Below, one piece after another: positions 8,303 through 16,435 of a stretch of DNA of 64,000 nt; positions within the stretch are counted from its first letter, which is position 1; every line of letters begins with the position of its first letter. The stretch is from assembly GCF_001279525.1 (NCBI RefSeq), contig NZ_LGDY01000091.1:744001-808000 (forward strand), given 5' to 3'. Below the pieces are notes generated by a model. It did no database searches and was not told the origin of the DNA. It worked only from the letters and a program-made list of their open reading frames with translations. The DNA is from Nocardia sp. NRRL S-836. Lineage in GTDB: Bacteria > Actinomycetota > Actinomycetes > Mycobacteriales > Pseudonocardiaceae. A program made the position numbers and the translations under genes.

Positions 8303-8707
8303 TCAGTACATCGCGTAGAAGTCGGTGTAGTGGTTGGGGGAGAAGTAGACCTGGCCGCTGGTGCGGTCGACGATGATCCGCGCCGCGTCCCGGGCGGCGC
8401 CGCAGGCACGCGGGTAGACGTCGAACTCCTGGTAGCGGTGGCCGGCGGGCAGCTGGTCGTCGCGGTTGTAGTACGTGCCGCCGGCGAAGTTGCACTGGCC
8501 GTTCGGCCAGTCGTTCCAGCCGCGCGTGCTCGGGTAGCCCTTCGACTCCCAGGTGCCGTCGGCGGAGCGGGCGGCGGAACAGCCGGAGATGCCGCAGGAC
8601 TGGTAGACGCGGGCTTCCGCGGCGGGGGTGAGGAAGACGAGCAGGGACGCGGCGACGGCGAACGCGGCGAGCAGGCGGCGTGTCCGGTGCGGTTGCAGGG
8701 TGTGCAC
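8303..8707 (-). CDS. Secreted guanyl-specific ribonuclease (RNase Sa/N1-T1 type)
   Basis: A 134-residue precursor. GTG 8707 is chosen because GGAGG lies 6 nt upstream and it places an ideal signal peptide (Arg pair, then about 16 hydrophobic residues, ending AEA) at the N-terminus. The mature ~100 residues show the Streptomyces RNase Sa pattern: YYNRDDQLP, a catalytic Glu in YQEF, Arg in ARIIVD, and the catalytic His near the C-terminus in NHYTDFYAMY. Four cysteines could form two disulfides. It would cleave RNA after G outside the cell. No barstar-like inhibitor gene is in the window, which is normal for exported members of the family. Confidence 0.8.
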   Translation of the reverse strand: MHTLQPHRTRRLLAAFAVAASLLVFLTPAAEARVYQSCGISGCSAARSADGTWESKGYPSTRGWNDWPNGQCNFAGGTYYNRDDQLPAGHRYQEFDVYPRACGAARDAARIIVDRTSGQVYFSPNHYTDFYAMY

Positions 8708-8882
8708 TTCAGACCTCCATCGACGGGGAGCGGACGTCGTGATCATCTCCACCGATCACCACGGCGGGGTGAACTGCGGGCAACGGGCGGCGCAACGAAT
8801 ACTGTGACCACGGCTGAACGCCACAGTTGATCAAGTCCGAACAGGTGATTGCGTGTCCAGCGTGCAGCGATACGGTCGTCCA

Positions 8883-9737
8883 ATGGCAGCACGAAAGCAC
8901 TTGTCGGTGCTGTTGACCCTGCTCACGGCCGCCTGCACCACGCTCACGGCCGCCTGCACCACCGAGGTCGCGTCGCTCCCGCACCCCGTGGCGTCGCCGA
9001 GCAGCGCGCGGGTGTCGGCCGCGGACGACCAGCCGCCGGTGAAGGTGGTCGCGGTGCTCGACGGACGCACGGTCGAGCTCGCCGACGGCACCAAGGCGCG
9101 CATCTCGTTCCTCGCGGAACCGACGAGCTGCGGCGCCGACGGGGCGCTCGACTTCGCCAGGAAGACGTTGCTGGACAAGGAGGTCCGCGTCAGCAGCATC
9201 ACGCCCGGCGAGGTCAGCCTGGTGCTGGCGGACGGCACCGACTACGCGTTGCTGGCGGTGCGCAGCGGTGTCGCGCGCACGGCCGGTGTGGACGGTGGAC
9301 CGCTACGTGAGGCCGAAAACGGTGCGGCGACAGCAAAACTCGGCCTGTGGGCGCAGGAGTGCGCGACGGCCACCCCGCCGCCTCCGCCCGCCACCTCGAC
9401 GTCGGCGCCGCCACCACCGCCCTGTGCGGTGACCTACCGGATCAACAGCCAGTGGCCCGGTGCGTTCCAGGCCGAGGTGACCGTGCGCAACGTCAGCGGC
9501 GTGCTGATCAACGGCTGGACGTTGCGGTGGCGGTTCACCGACGGCCAGACGGTGAACCAGATGTGGAACGCCACCCCCGCCCAGGACGGCGCGGTCGTGA
9601 GCGTCACCAACGCCGACTACTCCGCGCTGATCACGCCCAACGGGTCGATTTCGGTCGGCTTCAACGGCACGACGAAGGGCGCGAACAACCCGCCGACGTC
9701 GTTCACGCTCAACGGCGCGCCCTGCCGCACCGAGTAG
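8883..9737 (+). CDS. Lipoprotein with SNase-like domain and C-terminal cellulose-binding module (CBM2)
   Basis: A 284-residue exported protein starting at ATG 8883; an upstream GTG at 8853 would spoil the signal. The signal ends in two successive lipoboxes, LTAAC and LTAAC. Residues about 50-155 resemble the OB-fold of staphylococcal nuclease (a VVAVLDGRTVEL start and a VLADGTDYALLAV strand), but the catalytic Arg/Glu residues are not recognisable, so it may be a binding domain. After a Pro/Thr linker, residues about 185-284 are a clear CBM2: Cys at both ends, GWTLRWRF, and spaced aromatic residues for cellulose or chitin. It would anchor to the membrane and touch polysaccharide. It is divergent from the RNase gene. 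Confidence 0.75.
   Translation: MAARKHLSVLLTLLTAACTTLTAACTTEVASLPHPVASPSSARVSAADDQPPVKVVAVLDGRTVELADGTKARISFLAEPTSCGADGALDFARKTLLDKEVRVSSITPGEVSLVLADGTDYALLAVRSGVARTAGVDGGPLREAENGAATAKLGLWAQECATATPPPPPATSTSAPPPPPCAVTYRINSQWPGAFQAEVTVRNVSGVLINGWTLRWRFTDGQTVNQMWNATPAQDGAVVSVTNADYSALITPNGSISVGFNGTTKGANNPPTSFTLNGAPCRTE
8921..8962 (+). repeat. 21-bp perfect tandem duplication that doubles the lipobox
   Basis: Two exact 21-bp copies (8921-8941 and 8942-8962) lie in frame at the end of the signal peptide. Each encodes the lipobox residues L-T-A-A-C-T-T, so either Cys could be lipidated. Confidence 0.85.
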
Positions 9738-9814
9738 GCGCCGGGCCAGGACTTCGCGGGCGCGCTGGGGCCACTTCGGACGGTGTCGCCGTCGAAGTCC
9801 GCGTCGGCGACCGG

Positions 9815-9945
9815 TGAGCGAGGCCGCCGGACCGGCCTCCGGGACCTGGTCGGCCATCCACCACTCGGTGAGGAGGCGGGCGTAGTCCGCTGCGCCCTCC
9901 TCCCACACGAAGTGCCCGGCGCCGACCACGTCGAGGCGGACAAGA
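9815..9945 (-). pseudogene. C-terminal remnant of an alpha/beta hydrolase
   Basis: On the minus strand the segment RLDVVGAGHFVWEE followed by a YARLLTEWW helix is the classic end of an alpha/beta hydrolase, with the catalytic His in AGHF. No start or upstream catalytic domain precedes it; the pca promoter region occupies that place. It is about 43 residues of an enzyme that should have about 280. A deletion next to the pca operon probably removed the rest. Confidence 0.6.
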
Positions 9946-9988
9946 CCATCAATCGACGTTGTGTTTTCCGGTGAATGGAAAGCTCCGG

Positions 9989-10018
9989 TCGACGTGACGG
10001 CCGGTTGATCTCTAGCGT
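9989..10018 (+). promoter_or_regulatory. Candidate promoter for the pca operon (leaderless start)
   Basis: TCGACG (9989-9994) and TAGCGT (10013-10018) are separated by 18 bp and lie 7 bp before the GTG of pcaH. The spacing predicts transcription starting at or just before the start codon, which agrees with the lack of a Shine-Dalgarno there. Confidence 0.4.
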
Positions 10019-10025
10019 GCTCCGG

Positions 10026-10760
10026 GTGACCAGTCAGCAAGAGATCAGCGACGAGATCGCGAAGATCCAGGCCGACTCACCGAAGGGTGCGCCGCTGCTG
10101 GACTTCCCGCCCTACCGCAGCTCCCTGCTGCGTCACCCGACCAAGGCGCCGCGGCACGCCGACCCCGAAGGGGTGGAGCTGGTCGCCCCGGTGTTCGGCC
10201 ACTCCGACGTGGCCCCGGTCGAGGCCGACCTGACCCTCCAGCACGGCGGCGAGCCCATCGGGGAGCGCATCCGCGTGCACGGCCGCGTCGTCGACGGCGA
10301 CGGCCGCCCGGTGCGCCGCCAGCTCGTGGAGGTCTGGCAGGCCAACGCCTCCGGCCGCTACTCCCACCAGGGCGACCAGCACCCGGCGCCGCTCGACCCG
10401 AACTTCACCGGCGTGGGACGCTGCCTGACCGACGACGGCGGCTGGTACTCGTTCACGACGATCAAGCCGGGGCCGTACCCGTGGCGCAACCACCACAACG
10501 CCTGGCGGCCGGCGCACATCCACTTCTCGCTGTTCGGCACGGACTTCACCCAGCGCCTGATCACCCAGATGTACTTCCCCGGCGACCAGCTGATCGCGCT
10601 GGACCCGATCGCGCAGTCCATCTCGGACCCGGCCGCCCTGCGGCGGCTGACCGCCTCCTACGACCACTCGCTGTCCGAGCACGAGTGGCTGCTCGGCTAC
10701 CGCTGGGACATCGTGTTGACCGGGAGCCACGCGACCCACCTGGAGGCAACCGATGACTGA
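10026..10760 (+). CDS. pcaH: Protocatechuate 3,4-dioxygenase beta subunit
   Basis: A 244-residue beta subunit of the intradiol dioxygenase that opens protocatechuate between its two hydroxyls to 3-carboxy-cis,cis-muconate. The iron site is intact: a Tyr in the GPYPWRNHHNAW segment and the two His of AHIHFS, with a further Tyr upstream in the SGRYSHQGDQH region. Length matches the family. GTG 10026 gives the standard N-terminus; an ATG at 9975 would add 17 unusual residues. It is the first gene of the six-gene operon and its last 8 bases overlap pcaG, so the two subunits are translationally coupled. Confidence 0.93.
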   Translation: MTSQQEISDEIAKIQADSPKGAPLLDFPPYRSSLLRHPTKAPRHADPEGVELVAPVFGHSDVAPVEADLTLQHGGEPIGERIRVHGRVVDGDGRPVRRQLVEVWQANASGRYSHQGDQHPAPLDPNFTGVGRCLTDDGGWYSFTTIKPGPYPWRNHHNAWRPAHIHFSLFGTDFTQRLITQMYFPGDQLIALDPIAQSISDPAALRRLTASYDHSLSEHEWLLGYRWDIVLTGSHATHLEATDD

Positions 10761-11259
10761 GGCGACGCCGGGGCAGACGATCGGCCCGTTCTTCCACCAC
10801 GCGCTGGCCTACCCCGGCGACAGCGAGCTGGTGCCGTTCGGCGCGGCGGGCTCCGTCGTGCTGCACGGCCACGTCTACGACGGCGCGGGCGTGCCGGTGC
10901 CGGACGCGATGATCGAGATCCGGCAGGCCGACGCCACGGGTGCCGTGCCGTCGGCCGAGGGGTCGCTGCGGCGGCGCGGGGCGGCGTTCACCGGGTGGGG
11001 CCGGTCGTGCACCGACCGGTCGGGGCGCTACTGGTTCAGCACGGTCGAACCGGGTGGCGCGGCGCCGTTCTTCGCGGTGACGGTGTTCGCGCGGGGCCTG
11101 CTGGACCGGCTGTTCACCCGCATCTACCTGCCGGGATCCGCCGACGCGGTGGACGGGCTGGTGGCGAGCCGGGAGGACGACGGGCGGCTGCGGTTCGACA
11201 TCCACCTGCAGGGCGAGAACGAGACGGTGTTCTTCTCGTTCCCGCGGCACCGGAGCTGA
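10753..11259 (+). CDS. pcaG: Protocatechuate 3,4-dioxygenase alpha subunit
   Basis: A 168-residue alpha subunit, shorter than the usual ~190-200. It starts with the family's TPGQTIGPFF motif and keeps the beta-sandwich strands and the C-terminal DIHLQGENETVFF. It has lost the iron ligands, as alpha subunits do, and supplies part of the active-site pocket in the alpha-beta hexamer set. It overlaps pcaH by 8 bp and is followed after 3 bp by pcaB, so translation is almost certainly coupled through the operon. Confidence 0.92.
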   Translation: MTEATPGQTIGPFFHHALAYPGDSELVPFGAAGSVVLHGHVYDGAGVPVPDAMIEIRQADATGAVPSAEGSLRRRGAAFTGWGRSCTDRSGRYWFSTVEPGGAAPFFAVTVFARGLLDRLFTRIYLPGSADAVDGLVASREDDGRLRFDIHLQGENETVFFSFPRHRS

Positions 11260-11262
11260 CGC

Positions 11263-12381
11263 GTGCTGCCGGGTTCCCACCGAGCCGACGGCGTCGGCGA
11301 CCTCACCCGCGCGATGGTGCGGGTCGAGGTCGCGTGGGCGCGGGTGCTGGGGTCCGACATCGAGGCGGAGGTGCGGGACTGGACGCCCGAGCTGGACCCG
11401 GTGGAGGTCGAAGCCGCGGGCAACCCGGTGCTGCCGCTGGTCTCCGCGCTGCGATCGCGTGTCTCCGCTACCGTCCACACCGGCCTGACCAGCCAGGACG
11501 TGCTGGACACCGCACTGGTGCTGCTGGCCCGAGACGCCGTGGCGCGGGTGCGCGCCGATCTCACTCGGATCGCTCGCGCGCTGGGGCGGCTGGCCGACGA
11601 GCACCGCGGGTCGGTGATGGCCGGGCGCACGCTGACGCAGCACGCCGTGCCGATCACGTTCGGGCTGAAGGCGGCGCGGTGGCTCGACTCGGTGCTGGAC
11701 GCCGTGACGGACGTCGACCGGCTGCGGTACCCGGTGCAGTGCGGGGGAGCGGCGGGAACGCTGTCGCGCGCCGCGCTCTCGGCCGACCCGCTGGAGGCCG
11801 CCGCGGCATTCGCCCGTGAGCTGGACCTGGTGTGGCCGGGCCTGCCGTGGCACACGCAGCGTGCGCCGATCACGCGGATCGGTGACGCGCTGGTGCGGGT
11901 GTGCGACGCGCTGGGCGTGTTCGCCGCGGACGTGCTGACCCTCGGACGGCCGGAGATCGCCGAGGTGCGGGAGGGCGCGGAGCCGGGGCGTGGCGGGTCG
12001 TCGACGATGCCGCACAAGCAGAACCCGGTGCTGGCGGTGCTGGTGAACAGCGCGTCGCTGCGGGCTCCGGGGCTGGGGGCGCAGCTGCACCTGTGCGCGG
12101 CGCGGGCGGTGGACGAACGACCGGACGGTGCTTGGCACGCCGAGTGGCCCGCGCTGCTGGGGTTGCTGGAACTGGGCGTGGTGGCGGCGTCGCAGGCGGC
12201 GGAGCTGGCCGAGGGGCTGCGGGTGTTCCCCGACGTGATGGCCCGGCGGGCCGAGGCGGCGGCCGGGGACCTGCTGGCCGAACGCGGCGGCGAGGGCGAC
12301 CTCGCCGGATATCTGGGCGCGGCGGACGCCTTCGTGGACCGGGTGCTGGAGAGGTGGAGGGGTGGCCAGGATGGTGACTGA
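11263..12381 (+). CDS. pcaB: 3-carboxy-cis,cis-muconate cycloisomerase
   Basis: A 372-residue member of the fumarase/aspartase superfamily, with the signature GGSSTMPHKQNPV around residues 245-257, which carries the mobile catalytic Ser loop. An HTGLTSQDVLDT segment near residue 70 is also typical. It converts 3-carboxy-cis,cis-muconate to 4-carboxymuconolactone. Proteobacterial PcaB is about 450 residues; this shorter length, lacking part of the C-terminal domain, is common in actinomycetes. GTG start 3 bp after pcaG; its 3' end overlaps pcaD. Confidence 0.9.
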   Translation: MLPGSHRADGVGDLTRAMVRVEVAWARVLGSDIEAEVRDWTPELDPVEVEAAGNPVLPLVSALRSRVSATVHTGLTSQDVLDTALVLLARDAVARVRADLTRIARALGRLADEHRGSVMAGRTLTQHAVPITFGLKAARWLDSVLDAVTDVDRLRYPVQCGGAAGTLSRAALSADPLEAAAAFARELDLVWPGLPWHTQRAPITRIGDALVRVCDALGVFAADVLTLGRPEIAEVREGAEPGRGGSSTMPHKQNPVLAVLVNSASLRAPGLGAQLHLCAARAVDERPDGAWHAEWPALLGLLELGVVAASQAAELAEGLRVFPDVMARRAEAAAGDLLAERGGEGDLAGYLGAADAFVDRVLERWRGGQDGD

Positions 12382-13120
12382 GGTGCGGCTGACGCGGCTG
12401 GCCGGCGCGGAGGACTCGGCACGGCTGCTGGTGGTCGGGCCGTCGCTGGGCACGGCGGTGTCGCAGCTGTGGCAGGCCTGCGTGGCGGAGCTGACCGGCT
12501 TCGAGGTGATCGGCTGGGACCTGCCCGGCCACGGCGGCGCACCGAGGGCGACCGGGCCGTTCACCGTGCAGGACATCGCGGACGCGGTAGAGGCACAGGC
12601 GAAGGACCTCGCCCGCGGACGCGGCACCGGGTACGCCGGTGTCTCGTTCGGCGGCGCGGTCGGTCTGGAGCTGGCGGCCCGCGACGACACCGTGTTCGAC
12701 CAGGTCGTGTGCGTCGCGGCTGCCCCGACGATCGGTGAACCGCGGATGTGGCACGAACGCGCGGCGCTGGTCCGGAAGTCCGGCACGGCCGCGGTGGTCG
12801 AAGGCGCCTCCCGGCGCTGGTTCGCGCCGGGCTTCGCCGAACGGGAGCCGGACACCGTCGATGCGCTGTTCACGGCACTGACCGAGGTGGACGACGAGTC
12901 CTACGCGTGGGCGTGTGAAGCGCTCGCCCTGTTCAAGGCACGCGAGGTGGTGCGACCGGTGCACGCCGTCGCGGGCGAGCACGACGTGGTGGTTCCGGCG
13001 GAAGTGATGGCACAGATGAACTCCACGTCGTACTGGGTGGTCGAGCGGAGCGGTCACCTGCCGCCGGTCGAGAACCCGCAGGCGGTGGCCCAGGTCCTGG
13101 CCGGGGAGTCGGTCGGATGA
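12371..13120 (+). CDS. pcaD: 3-oxoadipate enol-lactonase
   Basis: A 249-residue alpha/beta hydrolase with the nucleophile in GVSFGGAV, the acid in GEHDVVVP and the His in SGHLPPVENP, followed by the usual VAQVL helix. It hydrolyses 3-oxoadipate enol-lactone to 3-oxoadipate. ATG 12371 has GGAGG 10 nt upstream; GTG 12362 is a close alternative. It overlaps pcaB by 11 bp and pcaC by 4 bp. In many actinomycetes this domain is fused to PcaC as PcaL; here the two are separate polypeptides. Confidence 0.9.
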   Translation: MVTEVRLTRLAGAEDSARLLVVGPSLGTAVSQLWQACVAELTGFEVIGWDLPGHGGAPRATGPFTVQDIADAVEAQAKDLARGRGTGYAGVSFGGAVGLELAARDDTVFDQVVCVAAAPTIGEPRMWHERAALVRKSGTAAVVEGASRRWFAPGFAEREPDTVDALFTALTEVDDESYAWACEALALFKAREVVRPVHAVAGEHDVVVPAEVMAQMNSTSYWVVERSGHLPPVENPQAVAQVLAGESVG

Positions 13121-13476
13121 CCTACGACGAGGGCATGCGGGTGCGGCGCGAGGTGCTCGGCGACGAGCACGTCGACCGGGCGGCACCGGACGAGTTCACC
13201 GCGGACTTCCAGGAGCTCATCACCACCTACGCGTGGGGTGAGGTGTGGACGCGGCCGGGGCTGGACCGGCGGATGCGCAGTGCGGTCACGCTCACCGCAC
13301 TGATCGCGAAGGGCCACTGGGAGGAGCTGGCGTTGCACGTCAGGGCGGCGCTGCGCAACGGATTGTCCGTGGAGGAGATCAAGGAGGTGCTGCTGCAAAG
13401 CGCGATCTACTGCGGTGTGCCGGCGGCCAACCACGCGTTCGCCGTGGCACGGCGGGTCCTGCGGGAGGAGACGTGA
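13117..13476 (+). CDS. pcaC: 4-carboxymuconolactone decarboxylase
   Basis: A 119-residue AhpD-fold protein of the CMD family. It decarboxylates 4-carboxymuconolactone to 3-oxoadipate enol-lactone, the step between PcaB and PcaD. The conserved core is R-S-A-V-T-L-T-ALIAKGHWEEL followed by HVRAALRNGLSVEEIKEVLLQ and the active-site CGVPAANHAF. Start and stop overlap its neighbours by 4 bp on each side (ATGA and GTGA), so it is translated by re-initiation behind pcaD. Confidence 0.93.
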   Translation: MTYDEGMRVRREVLGDEHVDRAAPDEFTADFQELITTYAWGEVWTRPGLDRRMRSAVTLTALIAKGHWEELALHVRAALRNGLSVEEIKEVLLQSAIYCGVPAANHAFAVARRVLREET

Positions 13477-14648
13477 GCGTGACGCGCACCCAGGTCGGCA
13501 TCGTCGGCGCCGGTCCCGCCGGGCTGATGTTGTCGCATCTGCTGGCACAGCACGGGATCGACAGCGTCGTGATCGACAACCGGAGCCGCGTGGAGATCGA
13601 GAACACCATCCGCGCGGGCATCCTGGAAGCCGACAGCGCGCGCCTGCTGGTCGACTCCGGGGTGTCCGACCGCGTGCTGCGGGAAGGGCATCCGCACGAG
13701 GGCATCGACCTGCGGTTCACCGGCGAGAGCCACCGGGTGGACTTCAAGGCGCTGGTGGGCGAGTCGGTGTGGCTCTACCCGCAGACGGACGTGTTCATCG
13801 ACCTCGCGAACGCCCGCGAACGCGACGGCGGCGACGTGCGGTTCGGCGTCCGTGACACGGCGGTCGACATCGACGAGCCCGCGATCTGGTTCACCGACAG
13901 CGCCGGCGTGCGTCACGAGGTGCGGTGCGACCTGCTCGTCGGCGCGGACGGGTCGCGGTCGATCTGCCGCGCTCAGGTGCCGCACGCCGAGCGCACGCAC
14001 TACTTCCGCGAGTACCCGTTCGCGTGGTTCGGGATCATCACCGAGGCCCCGAAGAGCGCGCCGGAGCTGGTCTACGCCCACTCGCCGCGCGGGTTCGCGT
14101 TGATCAGCCAGCGCACCGAGACCCACCAGCGGATGTACTTCCAGTGCACCCCGGAGACCGATCCGCGGGACTGGTCCGACGACCGGATCTGGGAGGAGCT
14201 GCAGGCCCGCGTCGCCGGGCCGGACGGGTTCACCCTCAAGCAGGGGCCGATCACCGAGAAGACCGTGCTGCGGTTCCGGTCGTTCGTCGCGGAACCCATG
14301 CGCCACGGCAGGTTGCTGCTGGCCGGCGACGCCGCGCACACCGTGCCGCCGACCGGCGCGAAGGGCCTCAACCTGGCGCTGGCGGACGTGCGGGTGCTCG
14401 CCGAGGTGATCGAACGGGCGCTGCTCAAGGCCGACGAGGACGCGCTGGACGAGTACGGTCCGCGCGCGCTCGGCCGGGTGTGGAAGGCACAGCACTTCTC
14501 GTACTGGATGACGTCGATGCTGCACACGCTGCCCGACGCCACCGACTTCGACATGCGCCGCCAGCTCGGCGAGCTGCGGTCCGTGGTCGACTCGGAGTCG
14601 GGACGGCGGCTGCTGGCCGAGGGCTACACCGGCTCCTGGCCCGCTTGA
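13473..14648 (+). CDS. pobA: 4-hydroxybenzoate 3-monooxygenase
   Basis: A 391-residue class A flavoprotein hydroxylase that adds a 3-hydroxyl to 4-hydroxybenzoate, feeding protocatechuate into pcaHG. It has the N-terminal FAD fingerprint GIVGAGPAG, the middle DG motif in GADGSRS, and the GD motif LLAGDAAHTVPPTGAKGLNLA. Length equals the 390-395 of known PobA. GTG 13473 is preceded by GGGAGGAG and overlaps the pcaC stop by 4 bp. Being last in the pca operon, it makes the cluster specific for 4-hydroxybenzoate. The rest of the pathway (pcaIJ, pcaF), a transporter and an obvious regulator are not adjacent. Confidence 0.93.
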   Translation: MSVTRTQVGIVGAGPAGLMLSHLLAQHGIDSVVIDNRSRVEIENTIRAGILEADSARLLVDSGVSDRVLREGHPHEGIDLRFTGESHRVDFKALVGESVWLYPQTDVFIDLANARERDGGDVRFGVRDTAVDIDEPAIWFTDSAGVRHEVRCDLLVGADGSRSICRAQVPHAERTHYFREYPFAWFGIITEAPKSAPELVYAHSPRGFALISQRTETHQRMYFQCTPETDPRDWSDDRIWEELQARVAGPDGFTLKQGPITEKTVLRFRSFVAEPMRHGRLLLAGDAAHTVPPTGAKGLNLALADVRVLAEVIERALLKADEDALDEYGPRALGRVWKAQHFSYWMTSMLHTLPDATDFDMRRQLGELRSVVDSESGRRLLAEGYTGSWPA

Positions 14649-14682
14649 GCGGAACCGGGTCCGCGGGACGCAGACTGCCGCG

Positions 14683-15777
14683 GTGGACATCGCCGCACTG
14701 CGCCTCGCCAACCAGCGGATCGGCACGTTCGCCACGGCGGCGGACGCCGTCCGGTCGCTCGGCGCCGTGCAGGCCCAGGACTACGGCCAGTCGCTGTGGG
14801 CGCTCGGCCTGCGCACCACGGCGGGACTGAGCGCCGATGTCGAGGAGGAGCTGCGATCCGGCCGGATCGTCCGCACCTGGCTGCTGCGCGGCACGATCCA
14901 CTACGCACCGGCCGAGGACGTCCGCTGGATGCTCGACCTGGTCGGCGCGCGTCACCTCGCCAAGCTGACGCCCAGGGCGTGGCAGTACCACCGGATGACG
15001 CCCGAGCTGATGTCGTTGGCGCGCAACACGTTCGTGGCTGCGCTCAGCGGAGGCGGATGCCTGACGCGGCGCGAGATGGTCGAGCTGCTGGCCCGTGCCG
15101 GCATCCCGGACGACCACCGGCAGAGCTACTTCACGTTCATCCACCTCGCCCACGAGGGCCTCGTCGTGCCGGGACCGCCGCGCGGCAGGGACCAGACGTT
15201 CGTGCTGCTGGAGGAGTGGGCACCGCACCAGCGCCGCCTCGACGGCGACGAGGCGCTCTCGGTGCTGGCACAACGGTTCTTCACCAGCCACGGACCGGCG
15301 ACCGTCGCGGACTTCGCGAACTGGGCGGGCATCGGGCTCAGGCAGGCGGCGCGCGGCCTGCACCCGGTGCGCGGCGAGCTCGTGCGGGACACCTTCGACG
15401 GCAGGGAATATTGGCTGCCGCCGGACCTCGGCCCCGCCACCGGTACCCACCTGCTGCCGGCCTACGACGAGCTGCTGATCGGGTACCGGGACCGCGTCGC
15501 GCACTTCACCCGCTACGGCGAGATCCCGATCTCCACCTACAACGGCATGTTCCACGCGACGATCATCGAGGACGGCCAGGTCGCCGGGCTGTGGAAGCGG
15601 GTCGTGAAGAAGACCTCCGTGGACGTGGAGCTGCGGCCGTTGCCGGGGTTCGACGTCCACGGCCTCGCCGAGCACACGCGGCGGTTCGCCGAGTTCCTCG
15701 GGCTGCCGGTGCGCACGGTCGTGCGCGCCGCACCGGAGGCCGGTTCGTCGAAGGTCAGCTGGCGTTCCCGGACGTGA
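14683..15777 (+). CDS. Winged-helix AlkZ/YcaQ-like protein (HTH_42 superfamily)
   Basis: A 364-residue protein of the winged-helix superfamily that includes the DNA glycosylases AlkZ and YcaQ. The key motif is GAVQAQD with the Q-x-Q pair at residues 30 and 32, the proposed catalytic or substrate-binding glutamines. The RTWLLRGTIHY stretch and the closing AGLWKRVV segment are also family features. Members excise bulky alkylated or cross-linked bases; activity of this one is unproven. GTG start 34 bp behind pobA. A second, diverged paralogue lies at 24230-25333. Confidence 0.78.
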   Translation: MDIAALRLANQRIGTFATAADAVRSLGAVQAQDYGQSLWALGLRTTAGLSADVEEELRSGRIVRTWLLRGTIHYAPAEDVRWMLDLVGARHLAKLTPRAWQYHRMTPELMSLARNTFVAALSGGGCLTRREMVELLARAGIPDDHRQSYFTFIHLAHEGLVVPGPPRGRDQTFVLLEEWAPHQRRLDGDEALSVLAQRFFTSHGPATVADFANWAGIGLRQAARGLHPVRGELVRDTFDGREYWLPPDLGPATGTHLLPAYDELLIGYRDRVAHFTRYGEIPISTYNGMFHATIIEDGQVAGLWKRVVKKTSVDVELRPLPGFDVHGLAEHTRRFAEFLGLPVRTVVRAAPEAGSSKVSWRSRT

Positions 15778-15953
15778 GCAGCAGCTCGACCTCGCCTTCG
15801 ACGTGACCGGGTGGCACGACCGCCAGCGCCGCGCCCCACAGCGAACCGGACCGGTCGTGGCCGACGGACAGGGGCGTCGATGTACGTGCACACGGGAGGG
15901 CAGCGGGCTAGGGCCCGTCCTCGGGTTTCCCGTCGGCCGCCCTGCTCCGGGCC

Positions 15954-16295
15954 TCAGATCCGGAGCAGCGCGTGCAGCTCGCCGAGCGGGTCGGCGGCGG
16001 CGAGCACGCGGGCGCCGTCGGGCAGGAGCAGCAGGGGACCGTGGGAGGTGCGCGCCGCGAGCAGCACCTGCTCCCAGATCAGGACGATCTGGATGACGAC
16101 CGCACGGTGGGCGTCGTGGGTGTCGCTGTCGCGGGGCTTGCCGAACCGGGCGTGGATCTCCTTGGCCAGCACGTTCCTGGCCTGCTCGCGACCCAGTCCG
16201 ACACCGGTGAACGTCGCCACGAACGTGCTGGCGGCCAGCGGTCGGATCGCCGCGCCGAGCAGGGCTTGGGCGCCGTGGGCTGCAATCTCGGTCAT
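15954..16295 (-). CDS. Hypothetical protein, 113 aa
   Basis: A helical, Ala/Leu-rich soluble protein read from ATG 16295. The central HARFGKPRDSDTHDAHRAVVIQIVLIWEQ stretch is mixed polar/hydrophobic and could form a small helical bundle. No catalytic motif, signal or membrane helix is clear. It is divergent from a four-helix membrane protein gene with an inverted repeat in the gap. I do not recognise the family. The 176 bp between its stop and the preceding gene hold no clear gene. Confidence 0.5.
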   Translation of the reverse strand: MTEIAAHGAQALLGAAIRPLAASTFVATFTGVGLGREQARNVLAKEIHARFGKPRDSDTHDAHRAVVIQIVLIWEQVLLAARTSHGPLLLLPDGARVLAAADPLGELHALLRI

Positions 16296-16329
16296 GCACC
16301 GCACGGTACCGGCAGGTGTGCGGTCGCGG

Positions 16330-16353
16330 CGCGTACGCAAACTGACGTACGCG
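16330..16353. promoter_or_regulatory. Inverted repeat in a divergent promoter region
   Basis: CGCGTACG (16330-16337) and its exact reverse complement (16346-16353) flank an 8-nt spacer. It lies between the starts of two divergent genes (16295 and 16436), the place expected for a shared operator. No regulator gene adjoins it, so its binder is unknown. Confidence 0.5.
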
Positions 16354-16435
16354 AGGTCAGAACGTGAGCGGATGATGCGCCCGCTCGTGGTGGCGAGAGT
16401 AGGAGCCGACACCACGAGAGAGGGAGTGCACCGCG

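Noticed and set aside
15755..15893. A minus-strand frame of about 45 codons with plausible coding look
   Set aside because: It has no start or Shine-Dalgarno and no family I recognise. It may be a remnant, but the evidence is too thin to list.
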